Assembly: GCA_964400125.1 (NCBI GenBank) | Contig: CAYNSR010000012.1 | Coordinates: 1-64,000 of the forward strand | Direction of reading: 5' to 3' | DNA from: Micavibrio sp964400125 | GTDB taxonomy: Bacteria > Pseudomonadota > Alphaproteobacteria > Micavibrionales > Micavibrionaceae | DNA length: 64,000 nucleotides | Part shown: positions 15,932 through 25,320 of the stretch, piece by piece | How the letters are laid out: each line of letters starts with the position of its first letter | Numbering within the stretch: position 1 is the stretch's first letter | Made by a program: the position numbers and the translations under genes | Notes under the pieces: generated by a model | What the model was told of the DNA's origin: nothing | Database searches by the model: none | The model's input: only the letters and a program-made list of their open reading frames with translations

Positions 15932-17851
15932 ATGTCCGAGCCGCAGGAATCATCCTATACCCGCGCCTATCTGGAGGGGTTGCGGCCAGACCCGGTATTG
16001 ACGGTTTCAGAATGGGCGAACAGGAATCGTTTTCTATCCGGCAAGGCGGCAGCAGAACCGGGGCCGTGGCGCACTGCCCGGACGCCGTACTTGCAAGAAA
16101 TCATGGATTGCCTTTCGCCAAGCTCTCCGGTGGAACGGGTGGTTTTGCAAAAAGGCGCACAGATCGGCGGGACGGAATGCGGCAATAACTGGATTGGCTA
16201 TGTGATCCACCATACGCCGGGGCCGATGCTGGCCGTGTTGCCTACGGTGGAAATGGCCAAGCGGAATTCCAAGCAGCGGGTTGACCCGTTGATCGAGGAA
16301 AGCCCGGAACTCAGGCGGCTGGTGAAGCCCGCCCGGTCGCGTGATTCAGGGAATACCGTTCTTGCAAAAGAATTTCCAGGCGGAGTCCTGGTCATGACCG
16401 GCGCAAACAGCGCGGTCGGCCTGCGTTCCATGCCGGTGCGGTTCCTGTTCCTGGACGAAGTGGACGGGTATCCCGGAGACGTGGACGGCGAAGGTGATCC
16501 CGTTGCCTTGGCAGAAGCCCGGACACGGACATTTTCCCGGCGCAAGATTTTCATTGTTTCTACGCCGACGATCAAAGGTTTTTCAAGGATCGAACGCGAG
16601 TTCCAGGCCAGTGACCAGCGTTATTACATGCTGCCTTGCCCGGAATGCAGTGCGTATCAGTGGCTGAAATTCGAGCAACTAAAATGGCCGAAAGGACAAC
16701 CGGAGCAGGCCCGCTATGAATGCGAACATTGCAGCCGGATGGTCGAGGAACACCACAAGACCTGGATGCTGGAAAATGGTTACTGGCATGCACACGCGGA
16801 AAGCGACCGGAGGACGGCAGGGTTTCATATTTCATCCCTTTATTCGCCCGTAGGATGGCGCAGTTGGGCAGAAATCGCTCGCGCCTGGGTAGACGCGCAA
16901 GGGTCTGACGCCGCTATCAAGTCCTTCAAGAATACGGAACTCGGCATGACCTTCCAGGAATCAGGCGAAGCCCCTGACTGGCAACGCCTGTATGAGCGAC
17001 GGGAAAGTTACCGCATTGGTATGGTGCCGCGTGGCGGCCTGTTCTTGACGGCGGGTGCCGACGTACAGAAAGACCGCATAGAAGTATCGGTCTGGGCATG
17101 GGGCCGGGAAAAGGAAAGCTGGCTTGTCGAACACCGTGTCCTGGACGGCGACACGGCGCGGCCCGATGTATGGCACAAATTAAACGCCCTGCTTTCAGAA
17201 AGTTGGGAGCATGAGGCTGGATTTGACTTGCCCTTGCGTCGGCTTGCTATCGATAGCGGTTTTGCTACGCAGGAAGTTTATGCCTGGGCGCGTCGCCAAT
17301 CTCCGGCGCTAGTCATGGCGATCAAGGGCATCCAGCGCGGCGCAGCTTTGGTTGGATTGCCTTCCGCCGTGGAAGTCGCCGCCGATGGCAAAAAACTTAA
17401 ACGCGGTTTGCGTGTGCGCCCGGTGGCGGGCGGTATCGCCAAGCTGGAACTGTTCAATAATTTGCGGAAGACGCCGCCAACCAAGGAAAGCGGCGAACCT
17501 TTCCCGCCCGGCTATGTCCACCTGCCGCAAGTGGATGAGGAATTCCTGAAACAGTTTTGTTCTGAGCAACTGGTGACTTCGCGCAACCGGCGTGGCTATC
17601 CAGTGCGGGAATGGCAGAAAACCCGCGAACGGAACGAGGCGCTGGATTGCTACGTCTACGCCCGCGCCGCCGCCGCTGTTGAAGGTATTGACCGTTTCGG
17701 TGAACGGCATTGGTCAGAACTGGAGCGCGGCCTTGGCATTGATCAACCTCCCCGGTTGGATGCGGAGGGGCTGGATAACGGCCTCTCCGCACCTTCTGGG
17801 AGTCCGGCACCTATGCGCCGACGCATTCGCAGTAAAGGAATCAAGTTATGA
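15932..17851 (+). CDS. Terminase large subunit (lambda gpA family)
   Basis: The 639-aa length matches lambda gpA (641). The ATPase half has LQKGAQIGGTECGNNW at the Walker A position and VRFLFLDEVDGYP as Walker B. The nuclease half contains LTAGADVQKDRIEVSVW and LAIDSGF. A zinc-finger-like CPECSAYQWL and CEHCSRM lie between. It translocates and cuts the concatemeric genome. The start at 15932 follows the Nu1 stop by 9 bases. Confidence 0.95.
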   Translation: MSEPQESSYTRAYLEGLRPDPVLTVSEWANRNRFLSGKAAAEPGPWRTARTPYLQEIMDCLSPSSPVERVVLQKGAQIGGTECGNNWIGYVIHHTPGPMLAVLPTVEMAKRNSKQRVDPLIEESPELRRLVKPARSRDSGNTVLAKEFPGGVLVMTGANSAVGLRSMPVRFLFLDEVDGYPGDVDGEGDPVALAEARTRTFSRRKIFIVSTPTIKGFSRIEREFQASDQRYYMLPCPECSAYQWLKFEQLKWPKGQPEQARYECEHCSRMVEEHHKTWMLENGYWHAHAESDRRTAGFHISSLYSPVGWRSWAEIARAWVDAQGSDAAIKSFKNTELGMTFQESGEAPDWQRLYERRESYRIGMVPRGGLFLTAGADVQKDRIEVSVWAWGREKESWLVEHRVLDGDTARPDVWHKLNALLSESWEHEAGFDLPLRRLAIDSGFATQEVYAWARRQSPALVMAIKGIQRGAALVGLPSAVEVAADGKKLKRGLRVRPVAGGIAKLELFNNLRKTPPTKESGEPFPPGYVHLPQVDEEFLKQFCSEQLVTSRNRRGYPVREWQKTRERNEALDCYVYARAAAAVEGIDRFGERHWSELERGLGIDQPPRLDAEGLDNGLSAPSGSPAPMRRRIRSKGIKL

Positions 17852-18054
17852 GTGACTTGCAAGAAAAGCTCGACCGTGTGCGGACAGCCATCGAGGCTGT
17901 TGAGACAGGCGGGCAAAGCGTGTCCTATGAAGGGCGCAGTGTCAGCAAGGCCGATTTGAAAACCTTGTATGAGCGTGAAGCCTACCTAGAACAGCGCCTT
18001 GCCCGGCAGCAGCGCGGGGGCGGCATCCGTACACGCGGAGGCGCACCATTATGA
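17848..18054 (+). CDS. Head-tail joining protein gpW
   Basis: A 68-aa protein, the same length as lambda W, with the gpW pattern: two helices around SVSYEGRSVSKADLKTLYER. It binds the portal after packaging and makes the platform for gpFII. It is coupled by 4-base overlaps to the terminase and portal genes, as in lambda. Confidence 0.85.
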   Translation: MSDLQEKLDRVRTAIEAVETGGQSVSYEGRSVSKADLKTLYEREAYLEQRLARQQRGGGIRTRGGAPL

Positions 18055-19646
18055 GGCGCAGGCATATAACATTGCCGGAGCCAACGGTGCTGGACAAGGC
18101 TATCGGCTGGATCAGCCCGGAGGCAGGTGCCCGCCGCCTAAAAGCCCGTGCGGCTATGGCGCTTTATGGCGGTTACAATGCCGCCCGCAAGGATCGCCGC
18201 CAGACAAAATACTGGCAGGTTTCGGAAGGAAGCGCGAACACAGTCACATTGCCCGACCTGCCGACGCTCAGGGATCGTTCGCGGGATTTGATCCGTAACG
18301 CGCCATTGGCAACCGGCGCATTGAACACCGTTGTCACCAACGTCGTCGGTACAGGCCTGATCGTGCAAAGCCGGATCGACCGGGATGTGCTGCATGGAAT
18401 CCTGGGAGAGGATGAACAAGCGTTCGATGATTTTGAGCGGGATGCGGAACGGGAATTCCGCCTGTGGGCTGAAAACCAGAATTGCGACGCTTCCCGGACA
18501 CAGACTTTCGCGGGCCTGCAAGACCTTGTGCTGCGCTCCACATTGGAATCCGGGGATGTCTTTGTCCTGAAAACATTCATCGACCGGCGCAACTGGCCGT
18601 TGGCTACTGCCTTGCAGGTCATCGAAGCCGACCGCGTTTGCAATCCGGATATGAAGACCGACAAGCCATATCTGGCAGGCGGTGTGGAAATGGATATTTA
18701 CGGTGCGCCTGTCGCCTATCATGTCCTGAAAGCCCATCCCGGTGATGCAACAGACCCGCGCAGCCGTGAAAGCATCCGTATCCCGGCTTATGGGCAGGAT
18801 GGCATACGGCAGGTTTTGCACCTGTTCACCCGCCAGCGTCCTGGCCTTGTGCGCGGTGTGCCGTATATGGCCCCGGTGATTGAGAGTTTCAAGCAGCTTG
18901 ATAAATATACTGAGGCGGAAATCATGTCCGCCGTGATTTCCGCCATGTTCACGGTGTTTGTGAAGTCGGAAGACCCGGACGGCCTGTCATCCATGAATGA
19001 AGCGCCATCCGGCCAGGCGCTGGGGCGTAACGATGACGAATTCAGGTTGGGGTCAGGGGCAATCCTTGACTTGATGCCTTATGAAAGCATAGAGATTGCC
19101 GATCCAAAGCGCCCGAACCAGTCATTTGATCCTTTTGTCCAGGCAATCTTGCGCCAAGTGGGGGTTGCTCTGGAAATCCCCTTTGAAATCCTGATCAAAC
19201 ATTTCACGTCCTCATACAGCGCGGCGCAGGCGGCATTGGTCGAGGCATGGAAGTTTTTCCGCGCCCGCCGCCAGTGGATGGCCAGTACATTTTGCCAGCC
19301 TGCCTATGAAGCGGTGATCACGGAGGCCGTCGCCCGTGGACGCCTGCATGCGCCGGGATTTTTCAGTGATCCGCTTATACGCGCCGCTTACCTGGATTCG
19401 GAATGGATCGGCCCGCCGCGTGGCCAGATCGACCAGCTCAAGGAAACCAATGCCGCCAAGGAGCGCGTCAACATGGGTATTTCGACGCTGGCCGAAGAAA
19501 CGGCAGCCCTGACAGGCGGAGATTGGGAACAAAAACACAAGCAACGCGCCAAGGAATACCGCCGCCGTGTTGATGATGGCCTGGAAGGTTCCGCGCCTGC
19601 GCCCGATCCTGAAAACCAGAAATTGATCGAACAAGAAACGGACTGA
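18051..19646 (+). CDS. Portal protein (lambda gpB family)
   Basis: The 531-aa product matches lambda portal length (533). It has the family's N-terminal basic region, the NAPLATGALNTVVTNVVGTG segment at about 83-102, SGDVFVLK, and PFEILIKHFTSSYSAAQAAL at about 377-396. Twelve copies form the DNA channel at one capsid vertex. It overlaps gpW by 4 bases. Confidence 0.95.
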   Translation: MRRRHITLPEPTVLDKAIGWISPEAGARRLKARAAMALYGGYNAARKDRRQTKYWQVSEGSANTVTLPDLPTLRDRSRDLIRNAPLATGALNTVVTNVVGTGLIVQSRIDRDVLHGILGEDEQAFDDFERDAEREFRLWAENQNCDASRTQTFAGLQDLVLRSTLESGDVFVLKTFIDRRNWPLATALQVIEADRVCNPDMKTDKPYLAGGVEMDIYGAPVAYHVLKAHPGDATDPRSRESIRIPAYGQDGIRQVLHLFTRQRPGLVRGVPYMAPVIESFKQLDKYTEAEIMSAVISAMFTVFVKSEDPDGLSSMNEAPSGQALGRNDDEFRLGSGAILDLMPYESIEIADPKRPNQSFDPFVQAILRQVGVALEIPFEILIKHFTSSYSAAQAALVEAWKFFRARRQWMASTFCQPAYEAVITEAVARGRLHAPGFFSDPLIRAAYLDSEWIGPPRGQIDQLKETNAAKERVNMGISTLAEETAALTGGDWEQKHKQRAKEYRRRVDDGLEGSAPAPDPENQKLIEQETD

Positions 19647-19668
19647 CTTTCACAAAAAGGAGATTTTT

Positions 19669-20007
19669 ATGACTGAGCGCGTGAAGAGCGCATTCAGCGG
19701 GGATCAGCATATCCCCGTGCCAGCGCCGCAATGGAATTATGCCGACGGGCAGGAAATAGAATTCAGTGGCACGGCGGCGCTGTCCGGAACAGTGGATGCG
19801 CCATTAGTGCGCCTGGTCGCCACGGAGGATTGCTACTACACCGTCGGTGAAAACCCGGAAGCCAGCGACGGTGCAGGAAGCGTTTTCCTGTCAGCGGGGA
19901 TTAATTGGGCGGAAACGATTACGCCGGGACATAAGGTTTCGGTGATTTCCGATGGTACGGACGGCTCCCTGTTCATCATCCCGGCTGCGACGGAAGGGGG
20001 TGCATGA
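19669..20007 (+). CDS. Small phage head protein, decoration-like
   Basis: A 112-aa beta-rich protein between portal and protease genes. It is similar in length to lambda D (110) but not in the usual D position, and I see no decisive motif. AAAGGAG precedes the ATG, and its stop overlaps the protease start. It may be a capsid accessory protein. Confidence 0.5.
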   Translation: MTERVKSAFSGDQHIPVPAPQWNYADGQEIEFSGTAALSGTVDAPLVRLVATEDCYYTVGENPEASDGAGSVFLSAGINWAETITPGHKVSVISDGTDGSLFIIPAATEGGA

Positions 20008-21362
20008 TGTGGGATATTCCTTCCAGCACAGGCCTTGCCATACAATTTGATGTCCTGCCTGTGGAAGCGCCGCAGGCGGCAATACATGCCTTGCCCCTGG
20101 CCGCGCCCGCCCGTTTCCAGGATCAGGGCGGCGTTGCCGTCATTGATATATCCGGCGTTATCACGCCCTATCCGAATATCCTTTCGGCCCTGTTCGGTGG
20201 GACGGACATTGAGTCTGTTGCCGAGCAATTTGAAGCAGCCCTTGAAAATCCATCCATCGAAGGGATTGTCCTGCGTATTGACAGTCCGGGCGGCTTGATT
20301 ACCGGCGTTGAGGAATTGGCGTCCACTATCGCCGCGTCCAGGGGGGTAAAGCCTGTGGTGGCGTATGCCTATGGCAACGCGGCCTCGGCGGCTTATTGGA
20401 TTGCGGCGGCAGCAGACAAAATTGTTGCCGGGCCGACCACATCCCTGGGATCAATCGGCGTTTCGATGGCGGTGGCTAAAGACCAAGACCGCCGCTGGGT
20501 TCGCTTTGTTTCCAGCAACGCGCCGAATAAAGCCCTTAACCCGGACAGCAAGGAGGGGCAGGATTCGATACAGCGCCGCCTTGATGCAATGGAAGATGAG
20601 TTCATTTCTGCCGTGGCGGTGTATCGCGGCCTTTCCAAGGACAAGGTTTTGAAAGAGTTCGGACAGGGGGATGTCCTTCCTGCCCGTGAGGCTGTGCGCG
20701 TAGGCATGGCTGATATTGCCGGCGGGTTCAAGGATGCGCTGGCTTTGATTGCTGAACTTCAACCACCAAAAAAAGGAGCGACTATGACCCAGCAAGAAAA
20801 CCTGTCGCCGTCAGCAGACGGCGGCAACGCAGAAACAATCCGGCGCGACCAGGTTACGGCGGAATTCCTTATGAAAGAATTCCCGAAAGTGGCCGGTATC
20901 CTGATCCAGGAAGGCCGGGCGCAATCCCAGGATGACGTAAAGAAAAAAGGATATGACGAGGGTTTTGCCACAGGCGCAAAAGCCGAACGTGAACGCATCA
21001 TGGCGCTGGAGGAAATGGCCCTGTCCGGCCATGAAACCCTTTTGGCAGAGGCTAAGAAAGACGGGAAAACGCAACCCGGCGAACTGGCCATGAAAATCCT
21101 CGCCGCCGAAAAGAAGCGCGGCGACACATACCTGGATGAACGCCGGAGGGAGGCCAAAAGTCACCAAGATGTCGGCGCATCAACGGACGCACAGCCAACA
21201 GCAGGGCCAGCAGTTGACCAGAATGCGCCGGTCGAGGATCGAGCAAAATCGGAATGGGAAAAAGACCCGAAAATCCGCACGGAGTTCCAAAGCCTCGAAA
21301 CGTACACAGCGTATCGCAAAGCGGAAGAAGAAGGCCGGGTGCGCCGCTTTGCAGCAAAATAA
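20004..21362 (+). CDS. Capsid maturation protease (S49/SppA-like, lambda gpC-like) with C-terminal scaffold
   Basis: A 452-aa fusion like lambda C (439). The N-terminal 250 residues are an S49 serine protease: VLRIDSPGG, then AYGNAASAAYWIAAAADKIV with the catalytic Ser, and GSIGVSMAV. Residues about 260-452 are charged, helical and Ala/Glu/Lys-rich, as in scaffolding proteins. An internal in-frame start at 20784 would make the scaffold alone. Confidence 0.9.
   Translation: MMWDIPSSTGLAIQFDVLPVEAPQAAIHALPLAAPARFQDQGGVAVIDISGVITPYPNILSALFGGTDIESVAEQFEAALENPSIEGIVLRIDSPGGLITGVEELASTIAASRGVKPVVAYAYGNAASAAYWIAAAADKIVAGPTTSLGSIGVSMAVAKDQDRRWVRFVSSNAPNKALNPDSKEGQDSIQRRLDAMEDEFISAVAVYRGLSKDKVLKEFGQGDVLPAREAVRVGMADIAGGFKDALALIAELQPPKKGATMTQQENLSPSADGGNAETIRRDQVTAEFLMKEFPKVAGILIQEGRAQSQDDVKKKGYDEGFATGAKAERERIMALEEMALSGHETLLAEAKKDGKTQPGELAMKILAAEKKRGDTYLDERRREAKSHQDVGASTDAQPTAGPAVDQNAPVEDRAKSEWEKDPKIRTEFQSLETYTAYRKAEEEGRVRRFAAK
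20784..21362 (+). CDS. Nested capsid scaffolding protein (Nu3-like)
   Basis: Inside the protease gene and in the same frame, AAAAAAGGAG at 20768-20777 stands 6 bases before an ATG at 20784. This gives a 192-aa product beginning MTQQENLSPSADGG. It is charged and predicted coiled (EGFATGAKAERERIMALEEM). Lambda makes its Nu3 scaffold from the same kind of internal start within C. Confidence 0.8.
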   Translation: MTQQENLSPSADGGNAETIRRDQVTAEFLMKEFPKVAGILIQEGRAQSQDDVKKKGYDEGFATGAKAERERIMALEEMALSGHETLLAEAKKDGKTQPGELAMKILAAEKKRGDTYLDERRREAKSHQDVGASTDAQPTAGPAVDQNAPVEDRAKSEWEKDPKIRTEFQSLETYTAYRKAEEEGRVRRFAAK

Positions 21363-21415
21363 TTCCCGGAAAAAGTAATCATCACTTCCACCCAACCATA
21401 TAGGAGAAAAAATCC

Positions 21416-22138
21416 ATGACGACTTTGGCTGTAGACAAGCCGAGGGATTATGAACTCGGCGAACACAATGATCTTCCTGTCATTACTGGGGATGTCATTT
21501 ACGAAGGGGCTGCCGTAGGCCTTAACGGCTCCGGCTATGCCCGTCCGCTTGTTGCGGGTGACATTTTCGGCGGCTTTGCGCTCCGGCAATGTGATAATGC
21601 GGGCGGCACTGACGGTGCCAAGAATATCCGTGTTGTTTCGCGTGGCGCGATCATCCTGAATGTCACGGGCCTTACCATCGATGATGTTGGCAAGCCGGTT
21701 TATGCTTCAGATGATGATACTTTCACGATGACCGCCAGTACCAATACTCAAATTGGTGCTGTCAGGCGGTATATCGCGGACGGAAAAGGCGTTGTCGAAT
21801 TCTGGACGGCCCGCGCTCCGGCGACGGTCACCAATTCCGACATCGCCAATGCCGCCGTGTCGCTGGGGAAACTTGCGCCCGGCATCACACCGTCGCATAT
21901 CGCCGTGAAGGCAGGAAAAATCACATGGTCTGGTGATGGTGCCAGCCTTGTGGAAGCCGTTGCGGGCGTACTGACGACGGACATCCTTGTCGCCAGCATC
22001 GAAACGGCACCGACGCAGGCCGCTTATCTAAAAGCGGCTGAAATCAGCGACGACGATGAAGTGACCCTGACTCTATCGGCTGCCAACACCAGCAATGATG
22101 CCGTCATTTCCTACACTGTCCTTCGGGCTGCGGCATAA
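21416..22138 (+). CDS. Capsid cement/decoration protein (DUF2190-like)
   Basis: A 240-aa protein with the repeated short beta-strand pattern of capsid cement proteins: GAAVGLNGSGYARPLVAGD, then FGGFALRQC, NIRVVSRGAI and DVGKPVYASDDDTFT in order. The C-terminal 100 residues (from SDIANAAVSLGKL) are an added beta domain common in phage structural proteins. It occupies the lambda D position, just before the major capsid gene, with AGGAG before the ATG. Confidence 0.7.
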   Translation: MTTLAVDKPRDYELGEHNDLPVITGDVIYEGAAVGLNGSGYARPLVAGDIFGGFALRQCDNAGGTDGAKNIRVVSRGAIILNVTGLTIDDVGKPVYASDDDTFTMTASTNTQIGAVRRYIADGKGVVEFWTARAPATVTNSDIANAAVSLGKLAPGITPSHIAVKAGKITWSGDGASLVEAVAGVLTTDILVASIETAPTQAAYLKAAEISDDDEVTLTLSAANTSNDAVISYTVLRAAA

Positions 22139-22189
22139 GCAGCCCTTTCTTTTTAACTTCCCAACATTCCAACAATAGGAGACCTAACT

Positions 22190-23137
22190 ATGGGTGCGAC
22201 AACGCTCTCTAGCCGGGCCATTATTGGCCGGTACTACCAGCGACTGGAACAAAATCCGGGGCTGGAATGGATAAATGCCCTTTCCAACTATTTCACGTCT
22301 GACCAGGAATCCGAGACCTATAAATGGCTCGGCCAAGTCCCGGCCATGCGTGAATGGGTTGGTGGCCGTCATGCCAAGGGCTTCCGCGAAAACGGTATCA
22401 CCATCGAGAACAAGCACTTCGAGGCGACGCTGGAATTGCTTGTGCGGGAAATGAAACGCGATAAGACCGGACAGGTCATGGTGCGCGTGGATGAACTCGC
22501 CGACCGCACAAACGCACATTGGGCAAAGCTGATTTCAGAGCTTATCGCCAATGGCGAGTCGAGGGTTGCCTATGACGGGCAGTATTTCTTCGACACGAAC
22601 CATGCGGAGGGAGATAGCGGGACGCAAAGCAATTTGCTGACTGTTGATATTAGCGAACTGCCCGTGGAAGTCCACGGCAGTACGACCGTTCCTTCCGTCG
22701 AGGAAATGCAGCTTGCTATCCTGCAATGTGTCCAGGCCATGTTTGGTTTCAAGGATGACCAGGGCGAACCCTTGAACGAGAACGCCCGCGACTTTCTTGT
22801 CATGGTGCCGGTTCCGATGTGGCATGTGGCTAAGGCTGCAACTGCTGCGCCGGTTATCACGCATGGCCAGACCAATATCATCCAGGTCATGGACGCTATT
22901 TCCCTGCGTGTGGCCCCGAACCCGCGCCTGCCCTGGACGACAAAATTTTCCGTCTTCCGCACGGACGGGGCTATAAAGCCTTTCATCCGGCAGGAAGAGG
23001 AACCGGTCGTCCTCAAAGCCGTCGCGGAAGGTTCCGAACTGGAGTTCAACGAAGACAAGCACCACTACGGCGTCGATACCTGGCGGAATGTCGGGTTTGG
23101 ATTCTGGCAGTACGGTTGCCTGGCTTCCCTGATCTAA
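22190..23137 (+). CDS. Major capsid protein (Mu gpT-like)
   Basis: A 315-aa HK97-fold major head protein of the Mu gpT type: KWLGQVPAMREWVGGR (about 45-60), NKHFEATLEL, ANGESRVAYDGQYFF (the capsid insertion loop), DTNHAEGDSGTQSN, and GFGFWQYGCLASL at the C-terminus. Size and position match lambda E (341 aa). AGGAG precedes the ATG. A Mu-type head protein in an otherwise lambda-ordered module shows mosaic origin. Confidence 0.85.
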   Translation: MGATTLSSRAIIGRYYQRLEQNPGLEWINALSNYFTSDQESETYKWLGQVPAMREWVGGRHAKGFRENGITIENKHFEATLELLVREMKRDKTGQVMVRVDELADRTNAHWAKLISELIANGESRVAYDGQYFFDTNHAEGDSGTQSNLLTVDISELPVEVHGSTTVPSVEEMQLAILQCVQAMFGFKDDQGEPLNENARDFLVMVPVPMWHVAKAATAAPVITHGQTNIIQVMDAISLRVAPNPRLPWTTKFSVFRTDGAIKPFIRQEEEPVVLKAVAEGSELEFNEDKHHYGVDTWRNVGFGFWQYGCLASLI

Positions 23138-23541
23138 TGGAGGGCATTTTGATAAAGCAATATGAAATAACCGGGGTCAAAGTTTCCTTTGCCCCCGGTT
23201 TTATTTTGGGGTTGACGGAACGGCAGGCGCAACCACGCCTGCAAAGTCTCCGGAAACTGGATGGGAATCTTTACAGCGTTATTTCGCCGGTGGAATTCAA
23301 GCGCGGTGAAGTGATCGGTATTCCCGATGGCAATGTCCCTAAAGCCCTGGTTAATGCGCTTAGCGAAGTCGCAGGGGAAAAGAAAGCCCCTCCGGCAAAG
23401 GGAACGCTGGTACTCAAGCACCGGCATTTCGGGAAATACGACGTTATCGGCGGCGACGGTTCTGTCCTGACAGCAAAACCATTACCGAAGGAAGAAGCGC
23501 AAGCATTCCTTGATAGGCTTTCTGCCAAAGGCGGGCAATGA
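23137..23541 (+). CDS. Head completion protein, FI-position
   Basis: About 130 aa in the lambda FI position (132 aa). No clear family motif, but a compact basic domain with LGLTERQAQPRLQSLRKL is visible. The start is uncertain. The ATG at 23137 overlaps the capsid stop, while a TTG at 23149 has GGAGG at good spacing. It overlaps the next gene by 4 bases. A role in genome end handling at the head is inferred from synteny. Confidence 0.55.
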   Translation: MEGILIKQYEITGVKVSFAPGFILGLTERQAQPRLQSLRKLDGNLYSVISPVEFKRGEVIGIPDGNVPKALVNALSEVAGEKKAPPAKGTLVLKHRHFGKYDVIGGDGSVLTAKPLPKEEAQAFLDRLSAKGGQ

Positions 23542-23849
23542 GCGGGCCGGGAAATATAGCCGTTGATTCCGTATTCGCCACATTCGGGATCAATGCGGTT
23601 TATGTTCCGCAATCCGGCCCGTCCGTTGATGTGCGCGTTGTGTCGAGGCATCGGGACGAAACCATTGCCTTTGACATGACGCGCATTCATGCCACCGCGC
23701 GGGTTTTTGAATTGCGGCGCTCAGAGCCTGTTACGCCGCAGGCCGGAGATACGCTGGTTATCGGTGATGACAGCTATATCATACAAGGGGAGCCGCAAAT
23801 CCTGGATACTGACCGCCTTGTCTGGACTTTGGATACACGGCCTGCCTGA
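23538..23849 (+). CDS. Head-tail joining protein (gpFII-like)
   Basis: A 103-aa protein close in size to lambda FII (117). It has the beta pattern of the family, with DVRVVSRHRDE in the middle and GDTLVIGDDSYIIQGEP followed by LVWTLDTRP. It would cap the gpW-portal and bind the tail. It is coupled to the FI-like gene. Confidence 0.75.
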   Translation: MSGPGNIAVDSVFATFGINAVYVPQSGPSVDVRVVSRHRDETIAFDMTRIHATARVFELRRSEPVTPQAGDTLVIGDDSYIIQGEPQILDTDRLVWTLDTRPA

Positions 23850-23851
23850 CC

Positions 23852-24526
23852 ATGAAGATTGTCGCCAAGATCGCCCGCTCCATCCGTAAGGACATGGAGA
23901 AGGAATTCACGGCAATTACAAGCGCGATCAAGACCGGCACCAAGGAAGCGGCGGAAGGCCTAAAAAACAGTCTGCGTCAGCAGGTCACCAGCGCAGGCAT
24001 GGGGTCGAAACTGGCCAACGCCTGGCGTTCAAAGGTTTATGAGAACAAAGGATATAACCCGGCAGGCCTCGTTTACACACGGGCACCGCGCATTGTGGAG
24101 ACTTTTGACAAGGGTGTCTTAATCAAGCCGAAAGCGGGCGGCGTATGGTTGGCGGTTCCGACCGTAACGGCACCGAAACGGGGAACGGATGGCAGGAAAA
24201 TCACGCCGCTGAATTTTCCCGAAGCGAAGCTGGGAAAGCTGGAATTTATTTACCGTGACAAGGGGCCATCATTCCTTGTCGTCCATAATGTCCGGGCGTC
24301 ATACAGCCGCAAGACAGGACAGTTGCGGGGTTTTCGCAAGGCCAGTGATACGGCACTGCGAACCGGCAAGGGGCTGACAACGGCGATCATGTTTGTCCTG
24401 ATCCGGCAGGTAAAACTTGAAAAGCGTTTTGATGTTGAAAGCGCCGCAAAGGTTTGGGCGGAGAAAATGCCGTCCCTGATTGAGGCGGAACACGCAAGGA
24501 GATCACAAGCCGATGCCGACAAGTAA
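23852..24526 (+). CDS. Minor tail protein Z-like (DUF6441-like)
   Basis: The 224-aa protein lies between FII- and U-like genes, where lambda has Z (192 aa). It starts with a basic amphipathic helix (SIRKDMEKEFTAITSAIKTG), then GVWLAVPTVTAPKRGTDG and LEFIYRDKGPSFLVVHN. This resembles the DUF6441 group of phage proteins. It probably helps complete the tail terminus. Confidence 0.65.
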   Translation: MKIVAKIARSIRKDMEKEFTAITSAIKTGTKEAAEGLKNSLRQQVTSAGMGSKLANAWRSKVYENKGYNPAGLVYTRAPRIVETFDKGVLIKPKAGGVWLAVPTVTAPKRGTDGRKITPLNFPEAKLGKLEFIYRDKGPSFLVVHNVRASYSRKTGQLRGFRKASDTALRTGKGLTTAIMFVLIRQVKLEKRFDVESAAKVWAEKMPSLIEAEHARRSQADADK

Positions 24527-24950
24527 GGCAGAAGTAATCCTGGAGAAGCTGAAAACGCTTTTGGAGGCGAATTGCACCGCAAGGGTAGAACGCAATTCCG
24601 TCCTGCCGGAAAAGATTCCCGGCGACGGCTTGATAGTTATTTATGACGGAGATCCTGGCGAACCTGAACAAGTCCTTGGCGGCTTTTCAAGTGCCTATTA
24701 CCAGCATGACATTGAAGTTGTCCTGTATGTCGAAAAAGGTGATCCGGCGCAACGCGACCAGGAATTTGATTCCCTGCTGCAACAGGTTGGTGCGGTGCTG
24801 GAAATTTACCCGGATTTGGAAGGTTTGGTGTCGGGATTGACTTATGGCCGTCCGGAAACCGCGATTGAACCGGTTCTTGGCGGGCCAGCAATAAAGACCG
24901 CAACGATTATCCTTACGGCTGAATACGAAACACAAACACCTTTGCTATGA
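24513..24950 (+). CDS. Tail terminator protein (gpU-like)
   Basis: I chose ATG at 24513 because AAGGAG lies 12 bases upstream; the frame opens earlier at 24480. The 145-aa product has the gpU-like pattern: AEVILEKLKTLLEANC, a DGDPGEPE turn, YYQHDIEVVLYVE, and IKTATIILTAEYETQTPLL at the end. It would cap tail-tube growth. Lambda U is 131 aa and occupies the same place. Confidence 0.7.
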   Translation: MPTSKAEVILEKLKTLLEANCTARVERNSVLPEKIPGDGLIVIYDGDPGEPEQVLGGFSSAYYQHDIEVVLYVEKGDPAQRDQEFDSLLQQVGAVLEIYPDLEGLVSGLTYGRPETAIEPVLGGPAIKTATIILTAEYETQTPLL

Positions 24951-24951
24951 C

Positions 24952-25281
24952 TTATGAAACGGCTATGGCCGGAATTGAAAAATTATCGATGTAAAACCGT
25001 TCATCCCAGTATCCAAGGCGCATGGTTTCCGTTTCTGGCAGGCTGTTTGCCAGTTTCTTCATGGCAACGGCTGATATACGGACGGGCGTGATCCATTCGC
25101 CACGGGCTGGGATAACAACCGTATCATCAAGACCCCGGCAGGTCATCTGTCCCATGAAGTAGCTGACCTCGAACATTCCGGGATCTTTCTTCTTGGACTT
25201 GCGGGTGATTTTCTTGATCGCCTTGCTGAAATCAGCGGGCGAGGCTTCCAGTGAATATGACGGGTTGGTCTTGATCAACAT
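24952..25281 (-). CDS. Hypothetical minus-strand moron
   Basis: About 109 aa from an ATG at 25281 (MLIKTNPSYSLEASPADFSK); the frame is open to 25359 but then runs through a terminator hairpin. The protein has a basic patch (KKITRKSKKKD) and ends in WDERFYIDNFSIPAIAVS. It lies opposite the tail genes, between U- and V-like genes, with a plus-strand terminator beside it. I do not recognise it. Confidence 0.5.
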   Translation of the reverse strand: MLIKTNPSYSLEASPADFSKAIKKITRKSKKKDPGMFEVSYFMGQMTCRGLDDTVVIPARGEWITPVRISAVAMKKLANSLPETETMRLGYWDERFYIDNFSIPAIAVS

Positions 25282-25320
25282 GCGGAAATCATAACGGCAG
25301 CGCCTGCGTCCATCAATACG

